DNA from: Cohnella herbarum
GTDB lineage: Bacteria; Bacillota; Bacilli; Paenibacillales; Paenibacillaceae
Length of the DNA: 64,000 bases
Direction of reading: 5' to 3'
NCBI RefSeq assembly: GCF_012849095.1
Contig: NZ_CP051680.1
Span: 3,808,501 to 3,872,500 of the forward strand
The position numbers and the translations under genes were made by a program. Of this stretch, positions 60,354 to 64,000 are shown piece after piece. The stretch's first letter is position 1; every line of letters starts with the position of its first letter. The notes beneath the pieces are model-generated. The model was not told the DNA's origin and did no database searches. It saw only the letters and a list, made by a program, of their open reading frames with translations.

Positions 60354-63300
60354 CTAGATTAGACCCGATTGCTTCAACAATCGGCTGATGACGACCGCTA
60401 CCTCCGCCCGGGTCATGTAGGCCTTCGGCGCAAGAGTCGTTTCGTTTCTTCCTGTCAGGATGCCAGCCTGCACGGTGTCCGCCGCTCCGCTTCTTGCCCA
60501 ACCGGACAGGGCGGAAATGTCCGAGTATCCTTTTAGAAGGGCATCTTCGGACTTCGCAGGAAGCTTCTCCTTTAATCCGGTTATCGCCATCGCTTTCGCG
60601 ATGATCAGCATTGCTTGTTCCCGCGTAATTTGGTCATTCGGATGGAACTTGCCACTTTCCACCCCGTCGATCAAACCGTATTTGTACGCCGCATTCACCG
60701 CGCCGGCGTACCAGTCGGATGCCGCTACGTCCGCGAATGGCGTCGCGCCTTTTGCCAGCTTGAGTCCCAGTCCGCGAACGACAATCGCCGCAAACTCGGC
60801 TCGCGTGATGTCACGATCCGGGCTGAACTTGCCGCTGCCCGTTCCCTCGATCACCATGCGCGAACCCATATCGTTCACCTCGGCTTGCGCCCAATGTTTC
60901 GTCATATCGCTGTATGAGATCGGATGCCATACGACCGAATACGTGCTGTTCGTCAAGCTGTTGATTTGCGCATAATGCTTGCCGTCCACGACGATGATCT
61001 TAGTCGGAACGTGACGCACCTTGCCATCCGAGTCCACGACGATTCCCGTTGTAATTCGGCTCGGATCTACGCCTGCCGGTATCGCAATCGTCCTTTGTAC
61101 GAACGCGTTAAACTTCGTTATCTCGACGGTTTTGTCGCCATGCAAGCTTGTGATCTTGAAATCAACAGGCGGAGCGACTATCGTAAATTCCCCTTTGGCT
61201 GCTGCGTCTTTCACCAGTTGTGCAATATTTGCCGCAGATGCGGAAATTTCGATGCGAATTATAATGTCGCTTAATGCGACTGCAGCGCCGATTTGCTTGG
61301 AGATGGCGTCAATATCGATTTGTAGAGCAGGCACGGTATAAGTGCCTCGATTCGTGCGAATTTCCAGAACCGCCTGCCGGTTCTCCATGTTTTTGATCAT
61401 TTGACCGTTCAATTCGCCGATAACGACGTCGGAGTCTCCGCTAACCGGGATCGTAACGACCGCACGATCTCCTTCCGCCGCTAGACGCTTGTCCAGTTTG
61501 GCAGCGTCAACCGTTATCGTTGTTACCTTCCGGTTGTTCACCGTAGTCGTCGTTGCTTTGCCTGCGCTCTCCGCTTTACCGTTTACGAGAATCTCTGCAT
61601 CGCTCTCCCCATTGTTCACAGCAGGGGGCGTCGGTCCCGAACCCGATGGCCCTGATCCACTGCCCGATTCGGAGTTCACCGTCAGCAGTGCCGCATTCGA
61701 CGTCGTCGATTGCGTACCGCTGGCGATTACGACCCGATACTGGTAACCGCTCATAGAAGTCGTGACATTGGAAAGCGTAAGCGTCGAGTTCGTCGCTCCG
61801 TTTATATTTTCGAACCCTGCCCCTCTATTCACTTGCCACTGGTACGTCAATCCCGTTCCCGTCGCCGTCACGCTGAAGCTGGCGCTGCCATTCGCTGTCA
61901 CCGTTGTGTCCGATGGGTGTGTCGTGATGGATGGCGCTATCGATTCACTACGCAAAACTTGGATACGGTTGTTCCCGGTATCCGCGACATAGACATTACC
62001 GTTAATGTCTACCGCTATACCATATGGAAGGCGGAATTGTCCTTCATCGCTGCCCCACGTTCCCCACGCTGCCCAAGTCTCCAGATGTCGCCCTTCGGAA
62101 TCAAACTTCTGAATCCGAGATTTATACGTATCGGCTACATAGACGTTGCCGGCTACGTCCACGGCGATCCCGGCCGGATCAATAAATTGACCTTCCGAAG
62201 TGCCAGGCCCTCCCCATTCTCCAATTAATTCCCCATCACTATTTAATTTCTTTATTTTACTGTTACCGGTGTTGAGAACGTAGACATTGCCTTCGCCGTC
62301 AACCCCCAAACTTGAAGGATTGTAAAATTGTTCGGACCCGTTGCCTGGAGAACTTCCCCACGTTTGTAGAACGTTACCGCTGTCATCGAGCACCTTAATT
62401 CTTGAAGTTTGTTCCGCGACATATAATCTACCTCTTGTCTCGTCTACGGCTATTGCGAGCGGAGTGTTGAACTGAGAACGATCGCCCAGCACGCCCAACA
62501 AGCTCCCGTTGGAATCATAATAAGACACTCGGTGATTTTTGTTATCGACCGCATAGACTGTTCCAGTTACTGTAACGGCAATGCCCGAAGGTTTTCCGGT
62601 GCTAAATAACGGAAACCCAGTGTCGAATTGTCCCAATTCAGTCACAAACGCGCCGTGCTTATCGAATTTGAGAATTTCACTTTTGCTACTGTATCCAGCC
62701 CCGTCTTCAGCATTCTCGACATAGACATTCCCGTCGCGATCCACCGCCACCCCTACCGCGAAGTTAAACTCGCCGGACACGAAGTTTTTAAAACCCGCCT
62801 TAGGCGTTACGCCGCTTGTTGGAGTCGATGCTACCGAAGTTCCCGACGCATTCTTCGCCGTCACGGTGAACGTGTAGCTTTGTCCGTTCGTCAGACCTGT
62901 TACCTTGATTGGGCTAGCGCTGCCCGTCTTCGTGATTCCTTCCGGACTCGACGTTACGGTATATTCCGTTATCGGGCTGCCTCCGTTGCTCGCCGGCGGA
63001 TCGAACTTAATCATCGCTCCTCCATCACCTGCATCAGCCTTCACGTTCTGCGGGGCGTCGGGAGCTTGGAACACAGGCATCCGCGCGACACGCACCTGGT
63101 TCTTGCCGTCGTACTTCTCCGTCCATACCGCAAACAATTTGCCATTATATACGGCGAGCGAAGGATTATTGGCGACCGAGCCAATTCGGGCGTTGAGCCC
63201 ATGGTCGCTGTCGGCGGTCGTCCAGTTGTTGCCATCGTACTTCTTCGCCCTGATGGTACCGGACTCGACCCAAACGGCATACAAATAGCCGTCGTACGCG

Positions 63301-64000
63301 ATTAATTTCGGTAAGTCAATGCTATTGCTAGCGGTGTAATTTAATCCGGCGTTGTTATCCGCCCATTGCCACCCGCTCTGTTCGTCATAGGACTTGACCC
63401 GGATAGCCCGATTGTTATCCGACCAAGCGACGTACATTTTGTTCTCGAATACAGCCACGTTCGGACGTTGGATATTCGTACCCCCATCGACGCCAAAGCC
63501 TCCTTCGTCTATCGGTACCCAGTCTGTTCCTCCGGCATAGCGGCTCACCTTGATCTCTTGCACGCCCGGAGTGCCCGTTTCTTCACGCCACACGGCATAC
63601 AAAGAACCGTCGTATGCGGCCAATTGAGGTTGCGCTGCCCCATTTACGCTCAGACTCGAGCTCGGAGAGACGATTTGCCATTCCGTTCCTGTACCATCGT
63701 GCTTTTTTACCTGAATTTTGGAGTTTTCTTGCCATATCGCATACAGCTCATCGTTAAAAATCGTTATTCGCGGATCATACGTCAGTTCATCCGCCACATT
63801 AAGCGTACCGCCGTCTACGGTCGTCCAATTATCCCCGTCAAACTGTCTGACTCTGGCTTGCAAGTTGATCCCCAAATATCCTTCGTGCCAAGCGGCATAT
63901 AATTTTTCCTTATAAACGGCAAGCGACGGAGAATCCGCTCGATTGCCTAGTTTATTTTCGGCTCCGTGCGCATTCAAGCAACCGGAAGGGATGCATCCCG
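60354..64000 (-). CDS. Propeller / NHL / Ig / SLH surface protein (5' end outside window)
   Basis: The frame is open to the right edge, so the N-terminus and signal peptide are missing; 1,214 residues are visible. The visible part begins with six propeller blades (LYAAWHE, LYAIWQE, LYAVWRE, MYVAWSD, LYAVWVE, LFAVWTE) like those of the 50183-55810 protein; one more outside would complete seven. An FN3 domain, about six NHL repeats (IAVDVAGNVYVADTYKSRIQKFD) forming a second propeller, an Ig-like domain (TYQWQVNRGAGFENI), a Ser/Gly/Pro linker, the conserved ILVNGKAESAG/GELNGQMIKNMENRQAVLE module and three SLH domains follow. It is a wall-bound paralogue in which NHL repeats replace the Big_2 array. 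Confidence 0.88.
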   Translation of the reverse strand, partial: GCIPSGCLNAHGAENKLGNRADSPSLAVYKEKLYAAWHEGYLGINLQARVRQFDGDNWTTVDGGTLNVADELTYDPRITIFNDELYAIWQENSKIQVKKHDGTGTEWQIVSPSSSLSVNGAAQPQLAAYDGSLYAVWREETGTPGVQEIKVSRYAGGTDWVPIDEGGFGVDGGTNIQRPNVAVFENKMYVAWSDNNRAIRVKSYDEQSGWQWADNNAGLNYTASNSIDLPKLIAYDGYLYAVWVESGTIRAKKYDGNNWTTADSDHGLNARIGSVANNPSLAVYNGKLFAVWTEKYDGKNQVRVARMPVFQAPDAPQNVKADAGDGGAMIKFDPPASNGGSPITEYTVTSSPEGITKTGSASPIKVTGLTNGQSYTFTVTAKNASGTSVASTPTSGVTPKAGFKNFVSGEFNFAVGVAVDRDGNVYVENAEDGAGYSSKSEILKFDKHGAFVTELGQFDTGFPLFSTGKPSGIAVTVTGTVYAVDNKNHRVSYYDSNGSLLGVLGDRSQFNTPLAIAVDETRGRLYVAEQTSRIKVLDDSGNVLQTWGSSPGNGSEQFYNPSSLGVDGEGNVYVLNTGNSKIKKLNSDGELIGEWGGPGTSEGQFIDPAGIAVDVAGNVYVADTYKSRIQKFDSEGRHLETWAAWGTWGSDEGQFRLPYGIAVDINGNVYVADTGNNRIQVLRSESIAPSITTHPSDTTVTANGSASFSVTATGTGLTYQWQVNRGAGFENINGATNSTLTLSNVTTSMSGYQYRVVIASGTQSTTSNAALLTVNSESGSGSGPSGSGPTPPAVNNGESDAEILVNGKAESAGKATTTTVNNRKVTTITVDAAKLDKRLAAEGDRAVVTIPVSGDSDVVIGELNGQMIKNMENRQAVLEIRTNRGTYTVPALQIDIDAISKQIGAAVALSDIIIRIEISASAANIAQLVKDAAAKGEFTIVAPPVDFKITSLHGDKTVEITKFNAFVQRTIAIPAGVDPSRITTGIVVDSDGKVRHVPTKIIVVDGKHYAQINSLTNSTYSVVWHPISYSDMTKHWAQAEVNDMGSRMVIEGTGSGKFSPDRDITRAEFAAIVVRGLGLKLAKGATPFADVAASDWYAGAVNAAYKYGLIDGVESGKFHPNDQITREQAMLIIAKAMAITGLKEKLPAKSEDALLKGYSDISALSGWARSGAADTVQAGILTGRNETTLAPKAYMTRAEVAVVISRLLKQSGLI

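Overview
The window looks like chromosomal DNA from a Gram-positive, spore-former-type member of the Paenibacillaceae (Paenibacillus or Cohnella-like). The reasons are the YesM/YesN-type two-component pair beside LplA/MalE-type sugar transporters, a DUF5696 protein paired with a Yip1-domain protein, several surface proteins with S-layer homology (SLH) domains, strong AAGGAGG-type ribosome binding sites and frequent TTG starts. I found no rRNA, tRNA, CRISPR array, insertion sequence or phage gene. There is no gene-free stretch longer than 300 bases.

Region 1 (1-20,516, all minus strand, GC-rich) is one long carbohydrate-use gene cluster, read from right to left. The order is an LplA-like solute-binding lipoprotein, an MsmX/UgpC-type ATPase, a membrane-anchored binding protein with added carbohydrate-binding modules, a permease pair, an NHL-propeller/Yip1 membrane protein, a DUF5696 protein, a second permease pair, a MalE-like lipoprotein, a GH29 alpha-L-fucosidase and a huge secreted LamG/beta-helix/CBM9-like protein that runs off the left edge. 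Many joints overlap by 4 nt (ATGA) or are spaced by only a few bases, so the core is probably translationally coupled. The content points to a fucose-bearing polysaccharide or glycoconjugate, but the true substrate is not shown by sequence.

Region 2 (20,745-24,100, plus strand) is a divergent YesM-type histidine kinase and YesN/AraC-type response regulator, the probable controllers of region 1.

Region 3 (24,121-26,671) is a HlyD-type adaptor and ABC-2-type permease without an ATPase. They are divergent from a TetR-family regulator. The shared promoter region has an excellent sigma-A promoter in each direction and a perfect 10-bp inverted repeat overlapping the efflux promoter.

Region 4 (26,760-64,000) is a cell-surface island of lower GC. 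A truncated VOC-family gene tail marks its left border. It encodes an SLH protein with a Gly-Asn linker, a 3,875-residue protein with 6 Big_5-like and 21 Big_1-like Ig domains, a 2,057-residue SLH protein with nineteen 75-residue repeats, and two paralogous beta-propeller/SLH proteins (1,875 residues, and more than 1,214 residues cut by the right edge). Between them lie two two-component systems whose kinases have DISM-like extracellular parts: a divergent kinase/OmpR-type regulator pair, and a double-kinase hybrid sensor coupled to a REC-wHTH-BTAD regulator. Most units end in clear hairpin terminators, so the surface genes appear to be separately regulated. The obvious hypothesis is that the embedded sensors tune which surface proteins are made.
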